This document shows, one piece after another, positions 52,067-61,465 of a stretch of DNA of 64,000 bases. Under the pieces are notes generated by a model, which saw only the letters and a program-made list of their open reading frames with translations, searched no databases and was not told the DNA's origin. A program made the position numbers and the translations under genes. Location of the stretch: assembly GCA_963923035.1 (NCBI GenBank), contig CAWUKT010000021.1:1-64000 (forward strand), written 5' to 3'. Source of the stretch: CAWUKT01 sp963923035 (GTDB taxonomy: Bacteria; Bacteroidota; Bacteroidia; J057; JADKCL01). The stretch's first letter is position 1, and each line of letters opens with the position of its first letter.

Positions 52067-52768
52067 ATGCATCTACGAAATTGCTTCTCGCTCCTGGTAG
52101 TGGGCCTGGTCATGGCCCTGGGTTGTGCCCGCGAACCGGCGCAGGAATCCACGCCGGACCCGCAGCTGACCCAGGTAGTGGCCCAGACCTCGGAGCCTAT
52201 CGACCTTTCTTCCGTCACCATCGGCGACCTGACCTGGACCGCCCGCAATCTGGCGGTGACCCAGTTCCGCAATGGCGATCCCATTCCCCATATCGAGGAC
52301 GAAGCGGCTTGGGAGAAGGCCAGCCGGAACCAGCAACCGGCCTGGTGCTACCACCAAAATGACCCGGCCAAGGGGGAGGCCTGGGGCGTGCTCTACAATT
52401 GGTATGCGGTCACCGACCGGCGGGGACTCGCCCCCGAAGGTTGGCACGTGCCCACCAAGGAGGAACTGAATGCCCTCCTGGACGCCCTCGGCGGCAGCAC
52501 GCCCGCGGGTAAACTCCTCAAGGATCCGATCGCCTGGGAGGAAGCCGATCCCATCGGCTTCTCGGGCTTTGATGCCCCGCCGTCAGAAGGACGCTTCGAC
52601 GATGGCGACTGGATCGATTTCGATGGCATCGCCTACTTCTGGGGCGCCACCCCCGGCAATGGCCGGGGTGCGACCTACATGGCCATCGCCGCCAACGACC
52701 CAGATGCCGTGGTGGCCTCGCACCTGAACCGGGGCTACGGATTTGCGGTGCGTTTGGTGCAGGATTGA
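52067..52768 (+). CDS. FISUMP-domain lipoprotein
   Basis: A 233-residue lipoprotein: lipobox LGCAREP (C20), a short Pro/Thr/Gln linker, then a FISUMP domain (Fibrobacter succinogenes major paralogous domain). The signature pieces are all present: TIGDLTWTARNLAVTQFRNGDPIP, WCYHQNDPAKGEAWGVLYNWYAV, GLAPEGWHVPTKEELNALLDAL and the closing NRGYGFAVRLVQD. The domain is related to C-type-lectin/FGE-like folds and occurs in many surface proteins of Bacteroidota and Fibrobacter. The ligand is unknown. Confidence 0.93.
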   Translation: MHLRNCFSLLVVGLVMALGCAREPAQESTPDPQLTQVVAQTSEPIDLSSVTIGDLTWTARNLAVTQFRNGDPIPHIEDEAAWEKASRNQQPAWCYHQNDPAKGEAWGVLYNWYAVTDRRGLAPEGWHVPTKEELNALLDALGGSTPAGKLLKDPIAWEEADPIGFSGFDAPPSEGRFDDGDWIDFDGIAYFWGATPGNGRGATYMAIAANDPDAVVASHLNRGYGFAVRLVQD

Positions 52769-53346
52769 GGGGAAAATGGGCAGGGGAGAAGCTGCCGCTT
52801 AGATATTATCCCGGTGTTAATCCATGTAAACTTAATGTAAAGCCCCAAAATGGGCCACCACGGAATATTTGGTGATAAGGGTCAGGGGCGAAATATTCCG
52901 ACTGTTTTCTGGAAGATCTTCAAAGATAGGTGGGAGGTCCCAACGCGAAGGTAAATTAGCCCTAGGCCGAGGTAAATTAATTCGGGTACGGCCCCAAATT
53001 AATTTGGGGCTGAGGTGAATTCGCCCAGCCCAATGGTGAATTCATTTGGGTCATGACCCAAATTGGCCCAACGCTGAAGTAAATTGGCCCTACGCAAAGG
53101 CGAATGAATTTGGGGGCATACCCAAATTGGTCCAGCGTCGAGGTGAATTGGCCCAGCTCGATGGTAAATGAATTCAGGTACCGACCCGAATGAACTCACC
53201 TTTCCGTTGGGACGGGCAAGCATTCCCCCCGGCCTCATTTCCCGCCCCGCCAAATGAATTTACCTGACCACCCAATCATTTTCCCTTTCCCGGGGCCGGT
53301 CCTGGTTGTTTCCCGGCTTCATTTCCCTTTTCCCCACCTCAGTTCT
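52769..53346. other. Gene-free stretch holding repeat locus B
   Basis: No supportable gene. It includes the repeat array at 52946-53200, an AT-rich lead-in (52800-52930), and a short stretch next to the TetR gene end. Confidence 0.6.
52946..53200. repeat. Ordered 21/21/22-bp array in 64-bp units (locus B)
   Basis: Twelve copies with anchors at 52952, 52973, 52995, 53016, 53037, 53059, 53080, 53101, 53123, 53144, 53165 and 53187. Spacings repeat exactly as 21, 22, 21, so the array is four 64-bp units of three copies each. In each unit the third copy has CC[CG]AAAT/CCCGAAT where the first two have GGT[GA]AAT/GGCGAAT, apparently a half-site inversion. A typical first copy is CGAGGTGAATTGGCCCAGC. 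A perfect 20-bp palindrome, GCCCCAAATT then its complement, lies at 52991-53010. Confidence 0.88.
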
Positions 53347-53922
53347 TCATTTCACCACGCCGCGTCCCCGTCGGAACTGGTCCACCATGTGTCGGAGCTG
53401 GTCGAAGTAGTCGGTGAGCCATTCCCGGTTGAGGGTATGGTCGTTGATTTGGAGGTAGAAATTTTCGATGCTGAGGTTGAGGACCATTTCGGTGAGTTCG
53501 GCGCGGGGATCGAGGCCGAGGGTCTTGGACCAGAGCGGGATGATGGCGACGACGACTTCGGTGGCGGTCTGTTCGAGGCAGGCGTCAAAGTCGGGGCGGT
53601 CGCGGTGGAAGCGGAGTTGGCGGTGGAAGAGGAGGTCGGTTTTGTGGTCGAGGATGACGGTGATGAGCTCGTCGATGGTTTGGCAGCGGCTTTCCTTCTC
53701 GGCCATGAGGCGGGCGCGCTGGAGGTGGTAGGTGAGGAGCCACTCGGTGAAGACTTCGAGGTCGGCGAAGTGGTGGTAGAAGGAGGACTTGTTTTTGCCG
53801 ACGGCGCGGGCGAGCGGCTCGACGCGGAGGGCAAGGGGCCCATCGGCGGCGACGGTGGCATATCCCTCCTGGAGCCAGGGGAGCATTTTGGTGCTGATCT
53901 CGGATTGGGTGACGGGAAACAT
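53347..53922 (-). CDS. TetR-family transcriptional regulator
   Basis: A 191-residue TetR-type regulator. The N-terminal helix-turn-helix is EGYATVAADGPLALRVEPLARAVGKNKSSFYHHFADLEVFTEWLL (about 17-62). The rest is a helical ligand and dimer domain with no close family match. The start at MFPVTQSEI is fixed by family length and by a promoter box 4 bases upstream; the longest frame runs 141 codons further through non-coding DNA. The divergent neighbour is the large T9SS adhesin gene, a possible target. Confidence 0.85.
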   Translation of the reverse strand: MFPVTQSEISTKMLPWLQEGYATVAADGPLALRVEPLARAVGKNKSSFYHHFADLEVFTEWLLTYHLQRARLMAEKESRCQTIDELITVILDHKTDLLFHRQLRFHRDRPDFDACLEQTATEVVVAIIPLWSKTLGLDPRAELTEMVLNLSIENFYLQINDHTLNREWLTDYFDQLRHMVDQFRRGRGVVK

Positions 53923-53926
53923 GGGT

Positions 53927-53934
53927 ACAAGATA
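53927..53934 (-). promoter_or_regulatory. Promoter -7 box for the TetR gene, leaderless-type
   Basis: TATCTTGT on the minus strand ends 4 bases before the ATG at 53922. Confidence 0.45.
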
Positions 53935-54160
53935 GGTTTTTTCGGGTCTTGGCGGAGGGCATTTTCGTTGACAATGCCGGAAATCTGTTATGGTGCTGAG
54001 TGGCTGTAGGGGGCGATTTTGGGGGTGTTGGGGGCGGAAAAAGGGGGGCAAGAGGGGGGCAAAGTCTGTTAACGGAGCGGGAAAATCGTGAAGGGAAAGG
54101 TGGGGGGGAATGGGGATGTTGGAGCGTGACAATTTTTTAGGACCCGAAACCAATTTGACT

Positions 54161-57100
54161 ATGAAGACACACACGCTATGTATCCCGTTGTTTTGTTTGC
54201 TGATGTGGGGGGGCGGAATGGTGTGGGGGCAATTTTCGATTACCAGCATTACTGCCGTCAATCCCAGTTCCCAGCCGGGAAATGGAGACTTCTGCGCGGG
54301 GACGGAGATTGATATTGTAGGCCAAGGCTTTGACGACCCTATCAACTATACCTATGAGGTGGAAATTGATGGTGACCCTCATTCATTTACCCGAATTGCG
54401 CCGACGATTTTTCGGTGTCGGATCGATGAGACCTTGTCGGGGAATAAGCAAAATGTAACTGTCATCCGAACCCACAAGACCAATAACACCCCCCCGGACG
54501 GGGTCACGAAGAAAATTGACATTGTAGGCTTGGTGGAGGTGAGTTATCCGGTCACTGAGTTTTGCTCTGATCCCAATGCCTCTATTGTTCCAAGCTATAA
54601 TGGTGGAGGAGCAGGGGATGTCACTTTTACCTGTAACCAGTGCCAATTTGTTTCCCTCCAGACGAATGGGCCAGGCAATGGGACGCTGACACCTGCGCAG
54701 GTGAATGGGACAAGTTCCTATACGGTACAGGTAAGCTATACCCAGGTAGGATGCGCTGAGAACACCGAGACCTTTAATCTGACCCAGCGCCCTTCTCCAG
54801 GGATTTCGGAGTTTTATTATACGCTGCCGGGTAGCTCAACTCAGGTGAACAAATTTTGCCGAACAATGGACCCCAACCCGGTGGTGAATGCTTCCCCATT
54901 AGGACAGTCCTACAACTTTCAGGCTGCACCGGGAAACCCATCATCGGTGGGAAAAACTCTGTTCCTGAACAACTCCAACGGTGTTTTTGCCTTGAATTCC
55001 TCTGATCCGGGAACCTACGAGGTGACCTTCAATCCAGATCCTGACTTTTGCAAAACGCCTTTTTCCCAGACCATTACCATTCACGACCCTGACCAGGTCC
55101 AGGTGGATTATGTTCAATCAGTGTACTGTAAGAATGATGCCAACCCGATTGCGATGGTCAATTCCCCCTCAGGAGGCCAGTTTGAGGTGCCGACGGGTTC
55201 GGGGATCGTCTTTGCGGATTTGACTACCGGAGAGATTGACATCACTCAATCCCTGAACAGCGGCTTGGGGCCTCAATTTGATTGGGCCTATCGGACCAGT
55301 GGGGATTGTCCGGTATTGGTGGGCGGTACGGTCAGTATTCATGAAGTTACGGCTGGGTTCAGCCTGCCCGATTCGGTTTGTCTGGCGGGAGGGGATATCC
55401 TGGCAACAGGCATTCAGGGACCGGGCGAGTTTTCGGTTCAGGGGCCCAATAATTTCTCTTTGTCGGGCATTGACAACGATGATCGGGATATCATATTCGC
55501 CTCTCAATTGGATTTGTTTGATCCTCTGAACAGCGGGACGGGGGTGTATACGGTCACCTATGACATGGATTATGACCAGGGGAGTTGTACGGATGTCTAT
55601 CAGGAGACGATCAAAGTGGTGGCGCCGGAAGTGCCGACCTTTGGTTATGGCGGGGGACCGTTTTGTACGGTTGACAATACCTTGTATTCCCCCAACCTCT
55701 CCTCCACCAATCCTTCATTTTCGCCTGTGGGTTATCAATCCTTACCGGCTGCGGGGATAGCTTTGAATGCCTCGACGGGAGTCATTGATCCGTTCAGTAG
55801 CATCCTCCCAGGAACCTATACCATACAATTGGACTACCTGTCTAATGGTTGCCCCAAGACCATTTCTGATACGGTGACCATTCAGCTGCCCCAGCCGACT
55901 TTGCTGAACTATACAGGCCAAACGGCGATCAATGGGCGGATCAGTCTGTGTGGGAATGGACAGGTGGTGGTGCCGGATGCGGGGATTGGAGTAACGGGAA
56001 CGTACAGTTGGCAGGCCTCTCACAGTGGTCAACTTCATTTGAATTCCAATACGGGAAATATAGACCCCGGACAGTCTGATCCGGGTAGTTATACGGTGAC
56101 CTTTGTCCCTGGGATTAGTTTTTGTAAACAGACCGCTGCCCTGACAGTCGAAATCATCGATTTGAATGCTTCGATTGTCTATCCCCAGTGGGAGTACTGT
56201 GAAGGAGATCTCCAATTGCCCGTACCCAACTCCCTTGGCTTCAATCCCGACAGTATTGTTTATTTTCTGGATCCGGTGCTGAGTACGGGAGTGCTTACGA
56301 ACAATCAGATGGATCCTGCAACCGGTCGGTTTAACATCAATCTGGTTCCATCGGGGGACTACTATGTTAAATGTTCGCTTCAGTACCAAGGCTGTTCCAC
56401 GGTCCTGACGGCTGCGAATCCCGTGGTGGTCAAAAAGCCAGCCCAGCTCTCTTTTGTACTTGACTCGGTGGATATTTGCGGTTTGTATCCCGACAATATT
56501 GGATTTACAGCGGCACCGGGCGACCCTGGATCGGTAGTGTCCTATATTTCGAGTTCGTCTGATTTTTCCATCGACTCCCTGACCTCAATGATTTCTTATA
56601 CGGGTGGGGGCAGTCCGGGGACCCATACGTTTGAATACAGCTATGAATCCAATGGCTGTCCCGGTACGAGTACGGCCACCTTGGAGTTGGATGCACCATC
56701 GTCCTATTCATTTGATTATGGGAATGCCCTTGGGCCGGCCATTCTCTGTGAGAATGGGGGAAGTACTTCACCCCAGCTATCTCTTTCTATTCCCGGAACC
56801 TTTTCCTATACCAGTTTTCAGCCCGGTGGGACTTTGGACCTGAGTATGTCAGGCGTAATCAATCCCCAAAACTCGAATCGGGGGACATATGAAGTGACCT
56901 TTATTCCGGACCCAGGATTGTGTTACGAGCCGGACAGTGTTGAGGTGAGCATCGAGGGGATCGATTTTTTCTTTACCTACGGAGCCGGCGGGCACTGCAC
57001 CAACGGAGGTGCTTTCTTCCCGACGACTTCAAGCACCAGCGGCCTGGCCACTACTTATTGGATTGATGGGGTTACCAATGGAATCTCGAGCACCGGACTT

Positions 57101-59329
57101 GTGGCTCCATCTCAATTGGGGGCCGGTGTGTTTTTGGTTCATTGTCAGGTCGAAGGAGCAAGTTGCCAAGATACCATGGCATCGTCCGATTCTTTGCGTA
57201 TCATCGCACCGGAGCAGCCCTTTATTTCCTACGATACCAGCTTGTTTTGTCAGAGTTTGGGAGAAGTTTCTCCAGATTCCATCACGCATTCCGGAGGGAC
57301 CTGGTCGACCAATCTACCCTACAGTATTATAGACAACGCCGGGAAAGTGGACCTGACATCGTTTATTTCTCAGACTACTTTTGAGGTCTTCTATGAGATT
57401 CAGTCGCCTTGCAATGCGACGGGAAGTTTTTCGATGACGGTCGAGATCGACGAAGACATGGCTTTCAGCTACGATAAGACGGTGTATTGTTCAGAAGACC
57501 TGAACATCAGTCCGACTATTCTGGGCACGCAAGGAGGTACATTTATCTCCGATCCTCCGATCGGAACCGCTCTGGCCAACAATGGGACCATTGACCTGGA
57601 TGGGGACACCCTGGGCATGATCCCGGACGATACTGAATTTACTTTCGAGGTCACCCGCTATTCTTTCGGATACTGCCCGGATACCGCGAGTTACGAGTTG
57701 ACGGTCGCCGGAGCAGCCGATGCCAGCTTCGCGTACGATGCTGATCGCTATTGCGATGACACGGATTCGATTGAGGTGAAGACGGGTAGTGTGGTGAATC
57801 CGGGAGGGACCTACAAATGGGATGATGGGACCTACGTTGGGTTGGATACGGGCAGTGGAACGGTCACGGTGGGCGAGTTGCTTCCTGGTGAATATACTGT
57901 TGAATACACAGTGGAGAGCAATGGGTGTCCTGGGATCTCGGAGGACAAATTTGAGATTGTGAAGTATGATTCTACCTTTTCTATGGTACTTTCAGAGGAT
58001 ACCGTTTGTACTTCCGATACAGTTTGGGTGGATATCAATTTGAATGGCCGCCCGGGCAATTCGGACAGCGAGCCCGCCGGATTCAATATTCGGCAGTATA
58101 TGGACACAGATACGTTTTACTTGTTAGGGGAGAACCAGGGGCTTGGGGCTGGAGAGGAAGTTAATTATGAGGTGAGCTATCAATTGACAGGGGTTTGTGG
58201 AGAAGAAGCCCAAGAGTCTCTTTTACTCATTGCTCCGGTGGAAGCTGAATTGATGTATGATACCTATCATTGTACCAATGAACCGAATTTCTTTCCCACG
58301 ATCGTCTCTCCTGGCGGCGGGAGATATTGGATGGTAGACCAAAATGGAGCCATTCTAAATGATGACAGTCAAATTGATACGTTGTGGGGAGAGGTCAAGC
58401 TTGAGGCTCTTCATGGGGAAGGACAAAGAGAGCTTACAGTGGTGTACCAAACGGAAGGGCGCTGCCCTGATATGGCCGAGGTAGAAATCTTCTTGTTTGA
58501 CTCAGTGGACTTTAAAATTGATAGTGGTAGGACCGAATACTGTTGGTTAGAACTTCCTGAGCCCGTCTCAACGGATGCGATGTTTCCGGATAGAATCACT
58601 TATTCGCTGTTTGACTCTCATGGCAAACAGATAAGGATATCGAATGGAACCGAATTTGTATTTGATCCTGCTGATACGCTATACAACGGAGCTTACTTGG
58701 AGGTGGCCATAGTTGACAATGAATATTGTACTATGACAAGGAGGCAAACCTATGCCATCTATACTAAACCCATTCTGACTCCTTTGAAGGACAAGTACAT
58801 CAATGAGCCGGAGCAGGAAATCGCGTTGAACTTGGAATCCAATATCCCGGGAGTCAGTGTTGAATACTATTGGTCCGATACATTGGGAACCATATTAAGC
58901 GAAGGGGATATTTTATTTCCGGGAATAGTGGATAGCATAGCTAGTTTCTTGACTGTTCCTGATCGTAGCCTCAATCGGGAGAGCGATAGCTTGTTCCTTG
59001 AATTGCAATCGATATTTGGAACCTGTTCCAGTGAAGTAGTAACCGTTCTATTCCTCCTCAACCCCGAAACCGACGAGATCTTCATCCCCGAAGTCTTCAC
59101 CCCCAATGGCGACAACTTCAACGACACCTGGCAGGTCCAGTGGATCGACGCCATCAAGCCCGAAGAGTACCGCATCGAAGTCTACAACCGGGCCCACGGG
59201 CTGGTCTATGACATGCGCAAGTTGCACCCCAACTGGGACGGCGGCCTGCTCCCAGATGGCGTCTATTGGTGGCGCTTGTTCCACCGCGAACAACCCATTG
59301 AGGCGGGAGGCGTGACCATCCGCCGTTGA
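54161..59329 (+). CDS. Giant T9SS type B surface protein (gliding-motility-associated C-terminal domain)
   Basis: A 1722-residue secreted protein. The start MKTHTLCIPLFCLLMWGGG begins the signal peptide; the longer frame adds 17 unlikely codons. The body is a chain of roughly 90-residue immunoglobulin-like segments with recurring GTY[TE]V, F-x-P-x-x-x-x-C and Y-C-[ES]-[ND] patterns. The last 80 residues (IFIPEVFTPNGDNFNDTWQV...YRIEVYNRAHGLVYD...WDGGLLPDGVYWWRL) are the CHU_C/gliding-motility-associated domain that marks type B T9SS cargo. The PorP/SprF gene 33 bp downstream is its expected partner. The base composition is AT-richer up to about 59040 and then changes abruptly to the local GC-rich style for the sorting domain. 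Confidence 0.93.
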   Translation: MKTHTLCIPLFCLLMWGGGMVWGQFSITSITAVNPSSQPGNGDFCAGTEIDIVGQGFDDPINYTYEVEIDGDPHSFTRIAPTIFRCRIDETLSGNKQNVTVIRTHKTNNTPPDGVTKKIDIVGLVEVSYPVTEFCSDPNASIVPSYNGGGAGDVTFTCNQCQFVSLQTNGPGNGTLTPAQVNGTSSYTVQVSYTQVGCAENTETFNLTQRPSPGISEFYYTLPGSSTQVNKFCRTMDPNPVVNASPLGQSYNFQAAPGNPSSVGKTLFLNNSNGVFALNSSDPGTYEVTFNPDPDFCKTPFSQTITIHDPDQVQVDYVQSVYCKNDANPIAMVNSPSGGQFEVPTGSGIVFADLTTGEIDITQSLNSGLGPQFDWAYRTSGDCPVLVGGTVSIHEVTAGFSLPDSVCLAGGDILATGIQGPGEFSVQGPNNFSLSGIDNDDRDIIFASQLDLFDPLNSGTGVYTVTYDMDYDQGSCTDVYQETIKVVAPEVPTFGYGGGPFCTVDNTLYSPNLSSTNPSFSPVGYQSLPAAGIALNASTGVIDPFSSILPGTYTIQLDYLSNGCPKTISDTVTIQLPQPTLLNYTGQTAINGRISLCGNGQVVVPDAGIGVTGTYSWQASHSGQLHLNSNTGNIDPGQSDPGSYTVTFVPGISFCKQTAALTVEIIDLNASIVYPQWEYCEGDLQLPVPNSLGFNPDSIVYFLDPVLSTGVLTNNQMDPATGRFNINLVPSGDYYVKCSLQYQGCSTVLTAANPVVVKKPAQLSFVLDSVDICGLYPDNIGFTAAPGDPGSVVSYISSSSDFSIDSLTSMISYTGGGSPGTHTFEYSYESNGCPGTSTATLELDAPSSYSFDYGNALGPAILCENGGSTSPQLSLSIPGTFSYTSFQPGGTLDLSMSGVINPQNSNRGTYEVTFIPDPGLCYEPDSVEVSIEGIDFFFTYGAGGHCTNGGAFFPTTSSTSGLATTYWIDGVTNGISSTGLVAPSQLGAGVFLVHCQVEGASCQDTMASSDSLRIIAPEQPFISYDTSLFCQSLGEVSPDSITHSGGTWSTNLPYSIIDNAGKVDLTSFISQTTFEVFYEIQSPCNATGSFSMTVEIDEDMAFSYDKTVYCSEDLNISPTILGTQGGTFISDPPIGTALANNGTIDLDGDTLGMIPDDTEFTFEVTRYSFGYCPDTASYELTVAGAADASFAYDADRYCDDTDSIEVKTGSVVNPGGTYKWDDGTYVGLDTGSGTVTVGELLPGEYTVEYTVESNGCPGISEDKFEIVKYDSTFSMVLSEDTVCTSDTVWVDINLNGRPGNSDSEPAGFNIRQYMDTDTFYLLGENQGLGAGEEVNYEVSYQLTGVCGEEAQESLLLIAPVEAELMYDTYHCTNEPNFFPTIVSPGGGRYWMVDQNGAILNDDSQIDTLWGEVKLEALHGEGQRELTVVYQTEGRCPDMAEVEIFLFDSVDFKIDSGRTEYCWLELPEPVSTDAMFPDRITYSLFDSHGKQIRISNGTEFVFDPADTLYNGAYLEVAIVDNEYCTMTRRQTYAIYTKPILTPLKDKYINEPEQEIALNLESNIPGVSVEYYWSDTLGTILSEGDILFPGIVDSIASFLTVPDRSLNRESDSLFLELQSIFGTCSSEVVTVLFLLNPETDEIFIPEVFTPNGDNFNDTWQVQWIDAIKPEEYRIEVYNRAHGLVYDMRKLHPNWDGGLLPDGVYWWRLFHREQPIEAGGVTIRR

Positions 59330-59362
59330 GTTCCATTTCCATTCACATTTGACTTCAATCCC

Positions 59363-61198
59363 ATGAAATACATCTTTGTTTTCGCAGCCTTGCTGTGTGC
59401 CAGCACCTTCCTGCCCGGCCAGCAAATGCCCCTCTTCAATACCCAATTGCTCCACCAGGACTTCACCAATCCCGGCAGCTTCCCCGACGCCGATGTCCAC
59501 AGCATCCGCATGGGCCATACCCACCGGGAGGTCCAGGTGGCCGGGTGGAATTCCTCGGCCCAGTACATCCGCTTCCAAAGCCGCCCCATGGTCTTCAGCG
59601 ACCGCTTCAGCTGGGGAGTGACCGCGACCAATGACCAGATCCACACCGATCAACGGATCGGTTTCTCCCCGAGCATGAGCGTCGCCGTGCTCAAAACCAG
59701 CACCATGCGGGCCTCCGTCGGCATTTCCGCCGGGATGCTCATTTTCCAATCCAACTACGGCGGCCGCAACATCTACAACCGCAACGACCCCCGCCTGTCT
59801 CAGAATACCAGCTCCGTCCAGATCGACGCCGGGATGGGCGGCCAGTTTGCCTATTCCGAGAACAAGGTCCGGGCCCACGCCGGAGTCGCCTTCCAACAAT
59901 TGCCGGGTCAGTTTCTTGACAGTGAGTCATTTACTATGCGGCCAGTGCCCCATTGGACGGGTGAGCTGACGGCCATGTATTCGCCGCTGTACAACCTGTA
60001 CGTCGGGCCGCGGCTGTTTTACCGGGATGTGTACGGCGTGGAAGTGGATGAAAATGGCGTTGAGACTCCCCGGGAGTTTGGTGGGGGGCAAATGGACATT
60101 GGTCTTACGGCCCAATTGGCGCGGCAGGACATCTGGATCACGGCGGCCTACCGGACCACCAACAGCGCCCTCACCACCGGCTTCGGGATGCAGCTCATGG
60201 GCAGCGATACCGCCGCCAACCCCTACGACCCCGCCAATTTCCTCAAGATGAACGCCAGCTTTTCCTATCCCCTTCAAAGCGGAGCGGGACCGGCGGTCGA
60301 GCTCGGCCTCCAATGGCAATTCAACCAGCCGCGGAAGGTGGAGGTCATCGATACCCTGCGTTGGGCGCGCCCCTTTTGGAAGACCGAAACCTGGATGACC
60401 GCCCACGAAGAGGAGTTCCTCGCCCCGAATGCGCCCCTCGAATTGCAGGCCTTTCAGCAGGTGAGCGGCCGCAATGTCTACCTGAGTTACGAATTCCCGG
60501 ACATGAGCTTGTTGTACAAGGGAGAAGATTTTTACCTGAGCGATACCCTGGTGCGGCACATTGGCATGGAATGGGAGGGGATGGACGGTTTGATGCAGGG
60601 CTTGGTCAATGAATCCATCCGGGAAGCCCTGACGCCCGATACGGCGCGGATCCGGGACAAAGAGAATCTGGAACCATTGCAAAACCTCTCCTGGGTGGAG
60701 TTCTATGCGTTTTTGCGGACGGACGAACAGATGGCGGGCTTTTGTTCGGATGTGGTCTATGAGGGGGGATTGGCCGGGGAAATGGTCTCCGGCGATACGT
60801 TGCGGATGGATGTGGTGGTGGATGACAAAGACACGACCTTGATGGTGGTGGAGGGCCGTTGCATGACCTACCTGGAATTGGCGGCGCTGAAGTTGACGGT
60901 GATGCGGAGCCGCTTCCACTATACGTTCCAGGAGCGTTATGCGGGTGATTTCCGCTTTGTCTACGAGGGTAGCTACATCGATCCCTTTGATCCTGACAAC
61001 CGTCCGCCGATCCGCTGCAAGAAGCCGCGGATTGTGACGAACCACCCGCATATGCAGGTGTTCCAAACGAATTACATCGACATGAAGTTTCGGCGCTACG
61101 AGAAGTACCTGGAGGCGGGCAATGGCCAGTGGACGCCACGGGTGCCGAAGGAACTTCGGGAAGCGCAAATCGACCGCCGGGTCTCCGGCGAAGAATAA
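59363..61198 (+). CDS. PorP/SprF-family T9SS membrane protein with long C-terminal extension
   Basis: A 611-residue outer-membrane protein. Signal peptide MKYIFVFAALLCASTFLPGQ, then the PorP/SprF beta-barrel region (about 20-315): QMPLFNTQLLHQDFTNPGSFPD, the FSDRFSWGVTATNDQIHTDQRIGFSPSMSVAVL strand pair, and MDIGLTAQLARQDIWITAAYRTTNSA. PorP/SprF proteins hold type B T9SS cargo at the surface. The usual length is about 300-350 residues; here roughly 280 more follow (from VEVIDTLRWARPFWK), including FYAFLRTDEQMAGFCSDVVYEGG, of no recognised family. A terminator follows at 61227. Confidence 0.88.
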   Translation: MKYIFVFAALLCASTFLPGQQMPLFNTQLLHQDFTNPGSFPDADVHSIRMGHTHREVQVAGWNSSAQYIRFQSRPMVFSDRFSWGVTATNDQIHTDQRIGFSPSMSVAVLKTSTMRASVGISAGMLIFQSNYGGRNIYNRNDPRLSQNTSSVQIDAGMGGQFAYSENKVRAHAGVAFQQLPGQFLDSESFTMRPVPHWTGELTAMYSPLYNLYVGPRLFYRDVYGVEVDENGVETPREFGGGQMDIGLTAQLARQDIWITAAYRTTNSALTTGFGMQLMGSDTAANPYDPANFLKMNASFSYPLQSGAGPAVELGLQWQFNQPRKVEVIDTLRWARPFWKTETWMTAHEEEFLAPNAPLELQAFQQVSGRNVYLSYEFPDMSLLYKGEDFYLSDTLVRHIGMEWEGMDGLMQGLVNESIREALTPDTARIRDKENLEPLQNLSWVEFYAFLRTDEQMAGFCSDVVYEGGLAGEMVSGDTLRMDVVVDDKDTTLMVVEGRCMTYLELAALKLTVMRSRFHYTFQERYAGDFRFVYEGSYIDPFDPDNRPPIRCKKPRIVTNHPHMQVFQTNYIDMKFRRYEKYLEAGNGQWTPRVPKELREAQIDRRVSGEE

Positions 61199-61226
61199 AG
61201 GTTAGTCAATATTGTTTTTAGTCCAG

Positions 61227-61253
61227 CCCGCCGGGAGACCGGTGGGTTTTTTT
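61227..61253 (+). terminator. Terminator of the adhesin/PorP unit
   Basis: Stem CCCGCCGG/CCGGTGGG (one G-T pair), loop GAGA, then seven T, about 28 bp past the PorP/SprF stop. Confidence 0.92.
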
Positions 61254-61465
61254 GTTGAGATTTTGAGGGTTGTTTCTGAAACAATGTCCGTTAACAATAT
61301 GGGGCAATTTGTTCTGGTAAAAGTTTGATTCAGCAGTTAAGGGATTGGTTAGTGGCAATAAATAGGTGAGTATTTCTGTTAACAATGTCCAAATAACGTT
61401 ATGTGGATTCCAGTTGAAAAGTGGGACCATTGGGCATTGTTAATTATCTAAACCAAGACAGCATT

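Noticed and set aside
52946..53200. CRISPR array
   Set aside because: The units are about 21 bp with no separate unique spacers, the copies are diverged along their whole length, and no cas gene is near.
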